Source: Elymus sibiricus (lineage: Eukaryota > Streptophyta > Magnoliopsida > Poales > Poaceae). From it: a DNA stretch of 64,000 bases. This document shows positions 24,953 to 36,800 of the stretch, piece after piece; position 1 is the first letter of the stretch; each line of letters begins with the position of its first letter. The stretch covers positions 183,764,936-183,828,935 of the forward strand of contig CM077676.1 of assembly GCA_039707655.1 (NCBI GenBank), in the 5' to 3' direction. The notes under the pieces were generated by a model, which searched no databases, had not been told where the DNA came from, and was given only the letters and a program-made list of their open reading frames with translations. The translations under genes and the position numbers were made by a program.

Positions 24953-25199
24953 TGTTATGCCCTGGCTAGGGTTCTCAATCTCTCCAGATACAAGCTTGAT
25001 TACAAAGGGGAAATTCCCAGAAGAAAAGGAACAGAGAGGAATAATGCTCTGGTTCTGGACGACGACCTCTTCCTTCCTTTCCCCCTACTTAGCCTGGGAC
25101 TCGCTGCTGGTCTTCACTTGGGCTCGCCAGGCTCTGTCGAGCTGGCGGTTGCGTCTTGAGGCCTTGGGCCTTCTTCCTTTGTTGGGCCACCACATGACA
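24953..25199 (-). repeat. 3' LTR of the Reina-like element (247 bp)
   Basis: Begins TGTTATGCCC and ends CACATGACA. The minus-strand purine tract AAGGGGTGGGGAA (25200-25212) abuts it. The last codons of pol read through this tract into the LTR and stop at 25085. Confidence 0.92.
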
Positions 25200-28100
25200 T
25201 TCCCCACCCCTTGCGGCGCAGCTTGTCCCCAAGCCGGCAGAGTAGGAAACCTGCGTTGCAGAACAAAAGCTTCCTCCCACGAGTCATGATCTGCATTTCT
25301 ATCGGTCCAACGTACCTTGAGACGAGGTTTCAGCTTTCCCCCTCGTTGGAAAAGCTTCGCTTGCACCACAGTGTCCGGCCGAAGAAGTCTGAGTGATTTA
25401 GGAGCCACCATTGAGACGTCTTGTTCGCTGGTCACTTTGGAAGGCACTTGTTTCTTCAGTTGCGAAACGTGGATCACGTTATGAATTCTTGAATTTGCTG
25501 GCAGATCAAGTTTGTATGCCACAGCTCCAACACGGCTCAGTACCGTGTAAGGTCCATAGTACTTCAGCGACAGCTTCTGATTGCGATGAGTAGCTAACGA
25601 ATTTGTAGATAGGGCTGAACCTTGAGAAAAACCTGATCCCCCACCTGGAAGGAGCGCTCGCTGCGACTTTTGTCTGCTTGTTTCTTCATTCTTTGTTGAG
25701 CTTTCTGTAAGTGTTGCCGGAGGAGCTCTGTCATGGTTTCTCTTTCCGTGATCAGCTCCTGTAGGTCTCCACTGGTGACTGGGGCAGAGATGCCAAACGG
25801 ATGGGGCTGATACCCGTACAGAGCTTCGAACGGGGTGAGGCCAGCCACAGTATGGTACTTTGTATTGTACCAATGTTCTGCCAGAGCAAGCCATTTCGCC
25901 CATTTGGTTGGGGCATCATGTGTGGAGCAGCGAAGAAATGCCTCGAGACATTGATTTAACCTCTCTGTCTGGCCGTCCGTTTCAGGGTGACGGGCCGAGC
26001 TCATATTCAGAAGTGTGTCTGACAGACGGAATAGCTCTTGCCAAAATAAGCTAGTGAAGACGGGGTCTCGATCTGAGATGATGCGAGCAGGCATACCGTG
26101 GAGGCGATAGACGTGGTCGAAGAACAGCTGAGCCACTTGCAATGCAGTGTAGGGATGCTTGAGTGGTAAGAAGTGCGCGAACTTGGTGAACTTGTCGATC
26201 ACTACTAGAATGACCTCATAGCCTTGGGAGGAGGGCAGGCCTTCAACAAAATCCCAACTGATTGTGTGCCACGGATGCGGAGGTATCTCATGTGGTTGGA
26301 GTAGACCGGGCTTGCGACAATGCTCGGTCTTCGCCCTCTGACAAGTGTCACAACATTGCACAAACTCAGTGACTGTCTGTTTAAGTCGTGGCCATGCGAA
26401 CAGTTTCTTCACTCGTTGGTAAGTTGCTAGGACCCCAGAGTGACCTCCCAGTGCGCTCGCATGCAAGGACTGAAGGATGTGCTGTTGCGCCAGCAGATTT
26501 TGCCCCACCCATATGCGCCCCTTGTATCGGATCACCCCAGCCTCGAGAGAATAACCTCGCTCATTTGGTGATACGACTGACAGTTGTTGCAGGAGCTGTT
26601 TAGCTTCCGAATCGTCGTTGTACCCGTCCACCAGGGTCTCGAGCCAGGAAGGTACTGGTGCGGATATAGCCAGCAAGGGCGCATCATGTTCACGGCGCGA
26701 CAGAGCATCAGCTGCAGCGTTTGTAATCCCTTTTTTATACTGAATGGTATAATTGAGTCCCATGAGTTTGACAAAAGCCTTGTGCTGGATTCCTGTGCTT
26801 AATCGCTGCTCGGTCAGGTGGAGAAGAGCTTGTTGATCAGTACGAATCACAAAGTGCTGATGTTGTAGGTAAGGTCTCCACTTGTCGACAGCCATGAGGA
26901 TCGCGAGACACTCTTTTTCATACGTGCTCAAGGCCTTGTTCTTGGGGCAGAGGGCTTTACTGAGATACGCCACTGGATGCCCTTGTTGCATCAGGACTGC
27001 CCCCACTCCATCTTTACATGCGTCCGTTTCCAAGACAAAAGTCTGGCTGAAATCCGGTACTACCAGTACCGGGGCTTGAATCATTGCTGTTTTCAGGAGC
27101 TGAAAGGCTTTGTCAGTCACTGGTGTCCACTGGAATACGATGCCTTTTTTGAGCAGGTCCGTAAGAGGTCTGCTGATCACCCCGTAATGCTGAATAAATC
27201 TCCGGTAATATCCTGTGAGACCCAAGAATCCACGTAGTGCTCGAACATTGGTTGGTACTGGCCACTCCTTGACAGCCTCCACTTTTGTTGGATCGGTGGA
27301 CACCCCTGCTGCCCTGATTACATGGCCGAGATATTCAATTTGAGGCTTGGCAAATTCACACTTGGACTGCTTAAGCACCATGTGGTTGTCGCGCAGGAGC
27401 TGCAGAACAGACCTCAGCTTTGCAATGTGTTCTTGAAGTGTCTTGCTGAACACCAAGATATCGTCCATGAACACGACGACTCCTTCCCCAAATGTCGGTG
27501 CTACAGCCATATTCATCACACCTTGAAATGTTGCGGGAGCTCCTGACAAGCCAAAGGGAACTACGAGGAACTCGTATAGCCCATGGTGTGTCCGGAAAGC
27601 TGTTTTGTATTCATCCCCTTCCGCCACCCGGACCTGATGATAACCCACCAGCAAATCCAATTTGGTGAACCAAGCTGCCCCGGCCAGCTCGTCAAGCAAT
27701 TCTTCTACTATAGGAATTGGATGCTTATTTTTTATGGTTATGCTGTTTAGCTGCCGGTAGTCCACACAAAACCGCCACGATCCATCCTTCTTGCGAACAA
27801 GCAGAACGGGTGATGCAAAGGGACTGGAGCTTGGACGGATTATGCCTTTGCGCAACATCTCCTTGACCTGTCTCTCTATTTCATCTTTTTGTTGTGGGGT
27901 GTAGCGATAAGGGCGTACACTGACTGGTTGAGCACCCGGGATAAGGGGGATTTTATGATCAGCCAGACGGCGAGGTGGCAGGGTGGATGGCTCCACGAAC
28001 ACATCCTGATATTCGTGCAGAACCGTGACCACCTCTGGAGGAAGTTGCTTAGGAGTTGGAACAGTATCAGCCACAGAGCATAATTCCTTCTCTTGGTGCA

Positions 28101-29847
28101 CACGCTTGATCTGAACTGCATGCTGGATTGCCCCTCGGCGCAGCAGTCCTTTCAATTTCCCTGTCGAGACGGGTTTCAGAGCCTGATTTGTGTCTTCAAT
28201 GCCTCGCAAGGAGATGCAGCGCCCTTCGTGAGTGAACTTCATCCACTTCTTGTGCCAATGAACGCACATAGGGCTGTGCTGCTCGAGCCAATCTGCGCCA
28301 ATGATGATATCATAACAGCCGAGGGGAAGCACTTTCATGTCTTGGTAGAAGGTATGGCCTTGAGTCCACCAGGTGAGCTGGTTCACCATTTGAGAGCTCA
28401 TCAGTGTCCCTCCTCCTGCAATTACATATGAAGCTGGTTTTGTTTGTTGCACAGGAAGCTGTAACTCGTCCACTATCCCCGCATCCACAAACGAGCAATT
28501 GGCGCCAGAGTCCACCAAAATCAGCACTTCTCGGCTGCCAATTGGACCATGGAGACGCATGGTGCGTCGCTTGACTTGCGGAGGCGAGCCACTGTCACCG
28601 GCCAAAAGCATTACCTCTTCATCCGAGCTGGAATCTGATAGATGCTGAGGATTGGGAGGATCATCTAACTGCAACACCTCCAGTAACTCTTCCATGACAT
28701 GAATGGGCACCTTATCAGGACATTTATGGCCACGTGCCCATGGATCACCACAAGTGAAGCAGAGATTCTTCGACTTGCGGTAGGCACGCAGTGCTTCCAG
28801 CTTTTCAGACCACTTCCGTGAGTCCTCTGGAGCTGAAACCCCTTTGTTCTTTTCTGCTGCTGATGATTTGTTGTAAGAGCGCGAGCCATGCTTCATAGCT
28901 GACAGAGACTTGTCATGTTCCACCTCGACGTCCTGCAACAAGGCCAAACAACTAGCAGTATCCACACTTTCAGGACGGTGTAAAACAACAGCAGAACGAA
29001 TGTCGAGGCGGAGCCCAGCAATGTAACGCTCTACAAAGAGCACCTCATGTGTATGTGGATCAGCTAACAAATTCTGATGACGAAGAGTGTCAAATTTGGT
29101 AGTGTAAACAGCTACAGACCCTATCTGACTCAATAACAATAATTGACGCATATAGAACTGATGCTTATCTTTGCCCCATTTTTCTGCTACTGCTGCACGC
29201 AATTCATCCCAATGCTGGAAGTGTTTCCGTTTTTGGGCCATTTTGAGCCAAAGTGCAGCGTTACCGATCACATTCAGAGAGGCGAATTTAACTTTCATAT
29301 GGTCAGAGACACCATAAATGTCAAAATACAGCTCGCAATTGTCGAGCCATACTTGATAGTCCTCCCCATCAAACTTGGGGAAGTCCATCTTCGGTGTACT
29401 ACCGAAGGAGGAACGACCCGACTGCGCCGATCGACGGTCGCCATGGACAGACTTTGAATCGAACCCCGTACGGGTGTTGGGGAACATACCATGAGCCGGA
29501 GGCAGCTGAGGGGATGGAGGATCCCCAAAAACTGGCCCCCATGGAGTTGGATGTACGCCGTGCCCTTGGTGTCGATCCGTGCCCGCCGTGCGCACCTCCA
29601 CCATAGGAGGCGACGCCGAAGAGGAGGCCGGATCCGGAGGTATCGTGGGACGCGGTGTGGAAGATTCTAGTGCGCGCAGGCGCGTGGACGTGTCCTCGGC
29701 GTGGAGCTGCAGGAGCGACACCGAGGTGTTGAGGGTGCGGGTCGTCTCGTCCATCGTCCGCATACAGGCCGTGATGCCCTTGAGCTGCTCCGCGATCTCG
29801 TCGAGCTTGGTGGTGGTCTCAGCGTTGTGCTGCTCGATTGACCCCAT
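25085..29847 (-). pseudogene. gag-pol of the Reina-like chromovirus, one frameshift
   Basis: The frame is open from the LTR edge, but its first ATG is 29847-29845 (MGSIEQHNAETTT). Domains in order: gag; zinc knuckle CFTCGDPWARGHKC (about 28707-28760); protease ILVDSGANCSF (about 28500); reverse transcriptase with VDYRQLNS and [10 protein letters not shown] (about 27444-27790); RNase H ETDACKDGVGA (about 27030); integrase zinc region (HASALGGHSG, CCDTCQRAKTEH) and core with intact HPETDGQTERLNQ (about 25990); chromodomain-like KVRWTDRNADHDSWEEAFVL (about 25250-25310). A one-base deletion near 25606, after KVQPYLQ, shifts the frame and separates the chromodomain; the shifted frame then runs to 25085 inside the LTR. 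No nonsense codon occurs before that. Its function was Gag packaging, reverse transcription and chromatin-directed integration. Confidence 0.9.
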
Positions 29848-30017
29848 CGCCGCCGAGAGCTGCGCCTGAACGACGGTGGGCGCCCTTCTCTTGGGCGCCA
29901 GATCGACGCCCGGATCGGGCGTTCCTGCCGAAGGATGGGGATTATGGCGGCGGAGCGAATCCACCACCAACCGCGATCGGACTGACGGATCGAGCCGGAA
30001 CCGGGGAGGATCGATGA

Positions 30018-30029
30018 CTACTGATACCA
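30018..30029 (-). other. Primer binding site of the Reina-like element
   Basis: Minus-strand TGGTATCAGTAG lies two bases inside the 5' LTR and matches the start of the initiator-Met-type primer site (TGGTATCA). Confidence 0.7.
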
Positions 30030-30031
30030 AA

Positions 30032-30278
30032 TGTTATGCCCTGGCTAGGGTTCTCAATATCTCCAGATACAAGCTTGATTACAAAGGGGAAATTCCCAGA
30101 AGAAAAGGAACAGAGAGGAATAATGCTCTGGTTCTGGACGATGACCTCTTCCTTCCTTTCCCCCTACTTAGCCTGGGACTCGCTGCTGGTCTTCACTTGG
30201 GCTCGCCAGGCTCTGTCGAGCTGGCGGTTGCGTCTTGAGGCCTTGGGCCTTCTTCCTTTGTTGGGCCACCACATGACA
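30032..30278 (-). repeat. 5' LTR of the Reina-like element (247 bp)
   Basis: Same length and termini as the copy at 24953. The TTCTT duplication follows at 30279-30283. Confidence 0.92.
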
Positions 30279-31760
30279 TTCTTCAACTCCTGGAAACTGG
30301 CTTCACATTCCTCAGTCCAAATATACTTGGTTTCTTTCTTCAACAACGCCGTCATGGGCTTTGCAATCTTGGAGAAATTCTCAATGAAGCTCCGATAATA
30401 TCCTGCAAGTCCAAGAAAACTATGAATCTCTCCGACTGAGGTGGGTGCCTTCCAATTGGTGACGGCTTCAACCTTGGAAGGATCTACGGCTATTCCTTCT
30501 CCTGAAATGACATGTGCGAGAAATCTGACTTCCTTCAACCAAAATTCACACTTTCTGAACTTGGCATATAGCTTATGTTCTCGGAGCTTCTCCAGAACTA
30601 AACGCAGGTGTTCCTTGTGTTCTTCCTCGTTCTTGGAGAAAACCAATATGTCATCGATGAACACCACGACAAACTTATCCAAATATTCCATAAAAAACTT
30701 GTTCATCATACTCATAAAATATGTCGGAGCATTAGTCTGTCCAAAAGACATGACGGTGTACTCAAATAATCCATATCGTGTGGTGAAGGCTGTTTTGGGT
30801 ATATCTTGTTCACGAATCTTCAACTGATGATACCCTGATCGAAGATCGATCTTGGAGAATACACTGGCTCCAACGAGCTGATGAAACAAATCATTGATCA
30901 TAGGCAGAGGGTATTTGTCCTTGATGGTTACCTCATTCAAAGAACAATAATCCACGACCATTCTTAAGGTTCCATCTTTCTTCTCTACCAACAGAACTGG
31001 GGCTCCCCAAGGTGACGAACTTGGGCGAATATACCCTTTCTCCAATAACTCCTTGATCTAGTTCTTGATTTCCTCTAGATCATTAGCAGGCATCCGATAG
31101 GGTCTCTTGGATATTGGGGCTGTCCCTGGCAATAACTCAATCAGGAACTCAATTTCTCTATCCGGTGACATGCCTGGTAACTCCACCGGAAATACATCGG
31201 GGAAGTCTTGTACAACCGGCACTTCCTCCTAAACAACTCCCGCGAGGGAATTCACCCGAGCATTCTTCGGTGTGTGCCTGGATACATACTTAATCCTCTT
31301 TTGCTCCGGAGTGGTGAGCAAAACTGTCTTTCGGGCACAATCGATATTTCCTTCATACCTCTCCAACCAATCCATACCAAGCATTACGTCAAATCCCTGG
31401 GACTCCAATAATATGAGGTCTGTGGGAAACTCATGATTCCCAATGTTGAGGTTCAGAGTGTGACATCCTAGTCCTGCCATCATCTCGGCTCCTGGGGAAC
31501 TTACTTGGAAAGGTCTACTAAGGCTTCTAGTAGGCAAACCATATTTTTCCACAACTACCCTTGATATGAATGAATGCATTGCACCGGAATCAAAAAGTAC
31601 CAATACTGGACGTGAATTCAATAAGAACTTACTGATCACGGTATTGGGATGGTCATAGACTTCCTCCACATCAATGTGATTTAACTGAGCTTGAGGGAAT
31701 GGATTGGGCTTCTTGGTTGCTGAGTTTCCATTGCCATTGCCACTGCCATTTCCATTTCCA
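30279..31760 (-). pseudogene. Chromovirus pol, first half: protease and reverse transcriptase
   Basis: The protease shows VLVLFDSGAMHSFIS near 31570-31620 and VMLGMDWLERYEG near 31350. The reverse transcriptase spans about 30284-31045, with [29 protein letters not shown] and [13 protein letters not shown]; the usual Arg of the VDYR motif is Cys. Stops lie near 31229 (TAG, before EEVPVVQ in the protease-RT linker) and near 31060 (TAG, before IKELLEKGY). The last codons before 30279 run directly into the Reina-like LTR. This is the upstream partner of the segment ending at 24952. Confidence 0.85.
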
Positions 31761-32732
31761 TTGCCTTGGGTGGCCTCAGGGCAGTGGTTGGAGTAGTTTC
31801 TTGTCTTCTTACACTTGAAGCAGGTGACATGACTCAGATCCTTGGAAGCGGAACGGTTCTGATTGCCATTCCCTCGTTGCCAAACTTGTTGCTGTTGTTG
31901 GGGCGATTGTTGCCATTTCCTCCGTGATGAGTGTGTCCTCCATGGGTAGGATGATTATGCCCTCCATGGTTATGTCCTCCAAACCTGCCTGATCTAGTGT
32001 TCCCTGAATACGGGGTGAAGCGAGGCTTCTGTTGAACCCCTGAGCTATACTTCCCTTGTCCATACTTCCTCTTGCGGTTCTCTATCTTTGTTGCTTTCCC
32101 TCCAGAATAAGAGCCTTGTCTACCAGCTCCTGGTAGTTGTTGCAGGTAGCAATAGTCAACTGGATACTTAGATCATCATTAAGTCCCTCCAAAAACTTCT
32201 CCTGTTTAGCTGCATCATCAGCCACATCTCCGGGAGCATATCTGGCCAACAGACTGAACTCGTCCATGTACTAAGTCACCGCACGATTGCCCTGGCGTAA
32301 GTTGCGAAACTCACGCTTCTTCAAGCTCATGGCTCCAGCTGAGACATGTGCGGTGCGGAAGGCTTGCTTGAATTAATCCCATGTCATAGTGGCAATGGGA
32401 TAAGTGGTGGTGTAGTTCTCCCACCAAGAAGTTGCTGGTCCTTCCAGCTGATGTGCGGCAAACCGCACCTTTTCCACTTCAGTGCATCTAGCGGTAACCA
32501 GCTCTCTTTCCATCTTACGGAGCCAGACATCTGTCACAATGGGCTCAGTGCTACTGGAAAAAGTTGGTGGATTCAGCCTCAAGAACCGGGTGAGGTTATC
32601 GGCCTGGGGTGGAGGGTTGTTGTTGTTGTTGGCTTGGTTCTGGATCAACATCTGCATCAGTGCATTTTGCTGCTGAATCAGCTGAGTGAGCTCCGGCGGG
32701 AAGTTGGATCCGGGGTCACGTCTTGGAGGCAT
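31761..32732 (-). pseudogene. gag of the older chromovirus, broken
   Basis: ATG 32732-32730 begins MPPRRDPGSNFPPEL, followed by a Gln/Asn-rich stretch and the gag core (FLRLNPPTFSSSTEP, then KVRFAAHQLEGPATSWW). A TAA near 32371 and a TAG near 32272 interrupt it, and a frameshift lies near 32083. A Gly/His/Asn-rich region follows, then a degraded zinc knuckle CFKCKKTRNYSNHC (about 31790-31830): the expected Gly-His is Arg-Asn, so a metal ligand is lost. A short Gly-Asn repeat links it to the protease. The protein would bind element RNA and form particles. Confidence 0.8.
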
Positions 32733-32954
32733 CTGATGTTTTAGAGTGGATGAGAATTAGAATAGAGCAGGGGCCTATAGGGAAAATAACACTACCCATA
32801 TGCATGCAATAATCATTAACACACCAAACATTCATTTATTCAACTCAATCATGGTTCAATCACGGGATACAAGTCTTACGACAAATCGAAACATCGGCCT
32901 AATCGATTAACGAGAAAATAAAGATAACATGGTGGTCATGACTAAGTGTCCTCC

Positions 32955-33665
32955 TCAGAATTCCATGTTGGCGCCACCTCCGTTGGTACTCTCTTCATAG
33001 TCATCATCATTGCTCACGAAGGGACCATTGGGGTCATCCTTGTGAAGGTCTTCTCCCTGGTCCGTCTTCTCCTCGATCTTGGCAAGCTGAGACTTCAGTT
33101 CCTCGATCTTTCCCAGAAGGGTGTTGACTTCGTCTTCATGCTCGTAGCGGGCTTCGCGTATTTCATCCTCCAAGTCCACTTCATGGAACATCAGTTTCTT
33201 GATCGTCTTTGTGCTTCTGTGTGTCTGAATCTCTAGAGTCCTGATATGAACCTCCAATTCTTGGACAAATGAAATGATGGAGTCGTCATTCCTGGTGCGT
33301 ACGATCTCTCCATCTGCAGTCCTACGAGAGACCATAGTGAGGTCTAATCCAAAGAGCTCGTCCTTGTATTCCTCTCGGATGCGTCCAAGTGCACTGTGAA
33401 CTGCAACGTTTCTCCCGAGGATCCAAGTGGGAAAAACGAACTGGAAGTCAATGGGCTCCGTGGTATTTCTGAAAGTCCTCCCGGGTATGTGCACCTCAAG
33501 CTTCCAACGAGGGTCTGTCGGAAGAGCCTTGATGAGGGTCCCGGTAATATTAGGCAGAGCAATCCTCAACTTCTTGACGATCTGCACCAGATGCTTGCCG
33601 AAGGGCATTGTCTCGTCAGGCTGGCAAAACTCTGCGATGACAACTGGGGTGAAGGTGACGGCCAT
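32955..33665 (-). CDS. Intact extra ORF upstream of gag in the chromovirus (236 codons), function unknown
   Basis: ATG 33665-33663 opens 236 codons to the stop at 32955 without interruption, between the primer site and gag, on the element's own strand. The N-terminal two thirds look globular (MAVTFTPVVIAEFCQPDET, HLVQIVKKLRIALPNI, then WILGRNVAVHSALGRI). From about residue 130 there is a likely coiled coil (FVQELEVHIRTLEIQ, later LLGKIEELKSQLAKIEEK), and the tail is acidic (DDDYEES). I recognise no catalytic motif. It sits where an extra sense ORF would be translated first from the element RNA. It is unbroken although gag and pol in the same element carry many lesions. It could be an accessory retrotransposon protein or a captured host coding sequence; the sequence alone does not decide. 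Confidence 0.65.
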   Translation of the reverse strand: MAVTFTPVVIAEFCQPDETMPFGKHLVQIVKKLRIALPNITGTLIKALPTDPRWKLEVHIPGRTFRNTTEPIDFQFVFPTWILGRNVAVHSALGRIREEYKDELFGLDLTMVSRRTADGEIVRTRNDDSIISFVQELEVHIRTLEIQTHRSTKTIKKLMFHEVDLEDEIREARYEHEDEVNTLLGKIEELKSQLAKIEEKTDQGEDLHKDDPNGPFVSNDDDYEESTNGGGANMEF

Positions 33666-33792
33666 CTAAAATGTTGAAAATCGGAGAAGAGTCAAAAATT
33701 AAGAGATGAGTATACGAGAATTTAAAGCATTTAGTAAAATAATTTCCTAAGGGCTTTCCAATCCTAGGGGTTACGTCCCACGGTCAGCGTGT

Positions 33793-33804
33793 GCTCTGAT
33801 ACCA
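33793..33804 (-). other. Primer binding site of the older chromovirus
   Basis: Minus-strand TGGTATCAGAGC, the standard initiator-Met-type site, four bases inside the 5' LTR. Confidence 0.85.
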
Positions 33805-33808
33805 TCTT

Positions 33809-36800
33809 TGCAAAGACCCGACCCAATACGGTCAAGTCTCTGTGTATCTGTACCATCCCAAGATCATGCTGGCACACACAGTACATCAATGTATATATCA
33901 AAATTCAATCACACCTGCTTTATTACATCGAAATCTCATATAGAGTCTTTATTACAAAAATAATAAATTGGCTGAAGGCCAACTCATGAGATGACTACTG
34001 CGGAAGACATAGAAGATAGCGAGTCCATCCGACTCCAAAGGGCATATCACCAAGCGTAGAACGTAGCCTCACTCCTGGTCAGAATAATCCTCTGCAACAT
34101 GAGATGTTGCAGCCGTGTAGGTCAGCATTTTGAATATGCCGGCAAGTCACAAGAGAGAGCTGATAAATAAAATATCTATGCTATATGCAAGTATGGTTGG
34201 TGGGGCTCTAAGGTTTACTTTTGCGAAAAGCTGATTTTCCCTACAACAAAGGAGTCAAATGCAATATTACTACAAAGGTTGGTTGTTAATGAGATGGTTC
34301 CGCCAACCAAGTCTCATATCCCAATTATTAAATAACCCAACTCATTATTATTAATTGTGTCGAGATTTCCTGATAGTTCCAATTCCTGAGGCTCAACTTG
34401 TCCGTAACTGGGGACACGGCTAATCGATTACGTTTTAATACTCTGCAGAGGTTTGTGCACTTTACCCACAAGAATCGATCCCCCCCTTTAAGTCCTCGCA
34501 ATGCCTGGTGTTTGAGAACGGGACGATCGAAACATGGTCTTTCAGAGGTGTTTCCCTGACCACGGACATTCCCCATCGAACCCTACCGTTCGTCTACATC
34601 TGCTAGCAACTGCCCCGCCAGAGTCACAACTAAGATTAACCAAGCCAGAGCCCATAGTGACTTGTGGCTGCATAGGTAAGCTTCTGGTCTTGAAGTATCC
34701 ATCCGTCTCTTCGAGCCTGGGTGAAGCTTTGCACAAGATGTCATCCACTGGGTTTCCCCACGATGCATCCCGGGGTCATCCACTGGGTTTCCCCACGATG
34801 CCCGTTAGTCCATCCTCCACCCAGAGGTGCATTGCATCATGAAGTCTTGAGTCTTGAGGTCTTGATCATAATTAACTCTCACAACTCCCATGGAATTCAC
34901 TCAACCAACCCCGTCTATTAAAGCGTAGCAAACTGGAGTCTCAACGCAAATCCCGGGCATTGGTAACAAGGGAGAGGGGTTTTCTCCTACCTCATGATAC
35001 TACTTGCAAGATCAACATTAACAATGTAACCTACTAGCATGCATGGTGGAAGGGTGGTAACTAATGCAAATAAAACATAGGTAAAACAATGATCAAAGTG
35101 ACTTGCCTTGCTGACGATCTTGAAACTCTAACGCTTCGTAGAAACAAGCCTCGCACTCCGGATAGTCTAACAAAACAATCAATAACATACAATAAGCAAT
35201 CATATTAAATTCAACAATATCAACAAGTAATTAAAATCACACAATAATACACAAGAAAGAAATCAAAGGAAAAACTTCAAAGGAAACTCCAAATCAAAAG
35301 AAAAGAATCAAATCACACCATAGCAAACAATAACTCACATAACAGCACTAAAGTTAATCTAAATAATTAATTAACAGTAGGGAAAATATATTTTCATCAA
35401 AACAACAGAAAGAAAATAACTAAAATAATTACTAGAAAAAAAATAACTAAAATAATAGCTATGTCATAACACTAGATAATAACCATGCAAAACTAAATCC
35501 TAAACAGTAGCAAAACCAAAAAAAGTTATTCTACAAACTAGCTACTAAAGTTTAACATAAATATACTACAACAATCAAAAGTTTGCAAAAAGAAATAATT
35601 AAATCTAAATAAAATTCACTAAGTTATAAACAAAACAATTTTCTATAGCAAACAATACTGTTTTCACTAAAACTTTAATTTAAATTAATCTAAAAACAAC
35701 AAGATAAATCCTACTGTATAAAAAATCTAACTAGTGACTAGGAGCAAAAAGAATTGAATTAAAAGCTATTTTCTAACTCAATTTATAGCCAGAATAGTGA
35801 TTCAAACAAATTTGAGCAAAATCAAATTTAAAACTTTCAAACATGACCAAACTTTGTATCTACAGAAAATAGATGAAATTATAAACCCAAAGCAAAAAGA
35901 ATCACTCAAAAATATTAAATACACTAAAAGATATTACCAATTTAAAACAGAAACTTTTCTGAAAAAGAAAACAGAAATTAAATAAAACAGAAAAAACTAC
36001 GCGTCGGCTAGCTGCTACGTGGCGCTCTGCCATTGGGCTAGGGGTGTGTGCGCGTGAGTGAAAGGAGCGGGCGACCGACGCGTAAAAGAAAACGTTTGGG
36101 TTAAAATAAAAAAAAGGTGATCTAATCGGGGCCGTAGGATTTAGATCTAACGGAGGAGGGGAGATCCGAGGCTCATAGCGGCGGCAACGAACTCCGGCGA
36201 TGGCATGGGATTCGGTGGTCGATGGGGACGGCGCTCCGGTGGGTCTCCGGCGATAGCGAAGGCTCCAGTCGATGTGGACGAGGACGGCGAGTCGGATGGT
36301 GGTGGTGGCTAAGGCAGGGGAGCGCTAGGGCGTCGGTGGTGATCGTTGGTGGTGGCGGCAGAACGTGGCAACGACGAGCAAAGGCGGCGGCGGTGTTGCA
36401 TGAGAGAGAGGCATTCGGGGGGGAAATGAATGCGGGAGGGTGCCCTTTATAGGGGTGGCCAACTTGGGGCAGGGGGCGGTGATTTGCTGCCGATTCGAGG
36501 AGATCCGGCGAATCGTCGGTGAAAGGAAGTGGAGCGCGGCGAGGTGGAAGGCAACTGCGGGTGATGCGGGATCGGGCGGTGGGGCCCGGCAGTCAGCGAG
36601 AGAGGGAGGGGGACAGGGGATCGGGCAACCGGATCCTTAGGGATTTGGCTCGCGCGCGCGCGCTGGGCCGCTGGCTAGTGGGCTGCGTGCTGTGCTTTCC
36701 TAATAAAAAGATTTTCTTCTTTTTTTGAATTACAAAGAAGAAAAGGAAAGAAATAAAATAAAAACAAAATATAATATATACATATTATATATCAAAATGA

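Larger units (their letters stand above)
24953..30278 (-). mobile_element. Reina-like Ty3/gypsy chromovirus, full length, inserted in the older chromovirus pol
   Basis: A 5326-bp element with 247-bp LTRs and perfect TTCTT duplications. The two LTRs differ at two positions that I saw (24980 C against 30059 A; 25063 C against 30142 T). Short LTRs, one long gag-pol frame and a C-terminal chromodomain fit the Reina clade. The flanking pol halves continue one another's RNase H region, confirming a clean insertion. Confidence 0.92.

Noticed and set aside
25085..25903. 272-codon ORF as a separate gene
   Set aside because: The first half is an off-frame reading of integrase; only the part after about 25606 is the true chromodomain frame, displaced by a frameshift.
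30164..31045. 293-codon ORF as a single protein
   Set aside because: Its last 36 or so codons come from the Reina-like LTR; it is chromovirus reverse transcriptase running into a later insertion.
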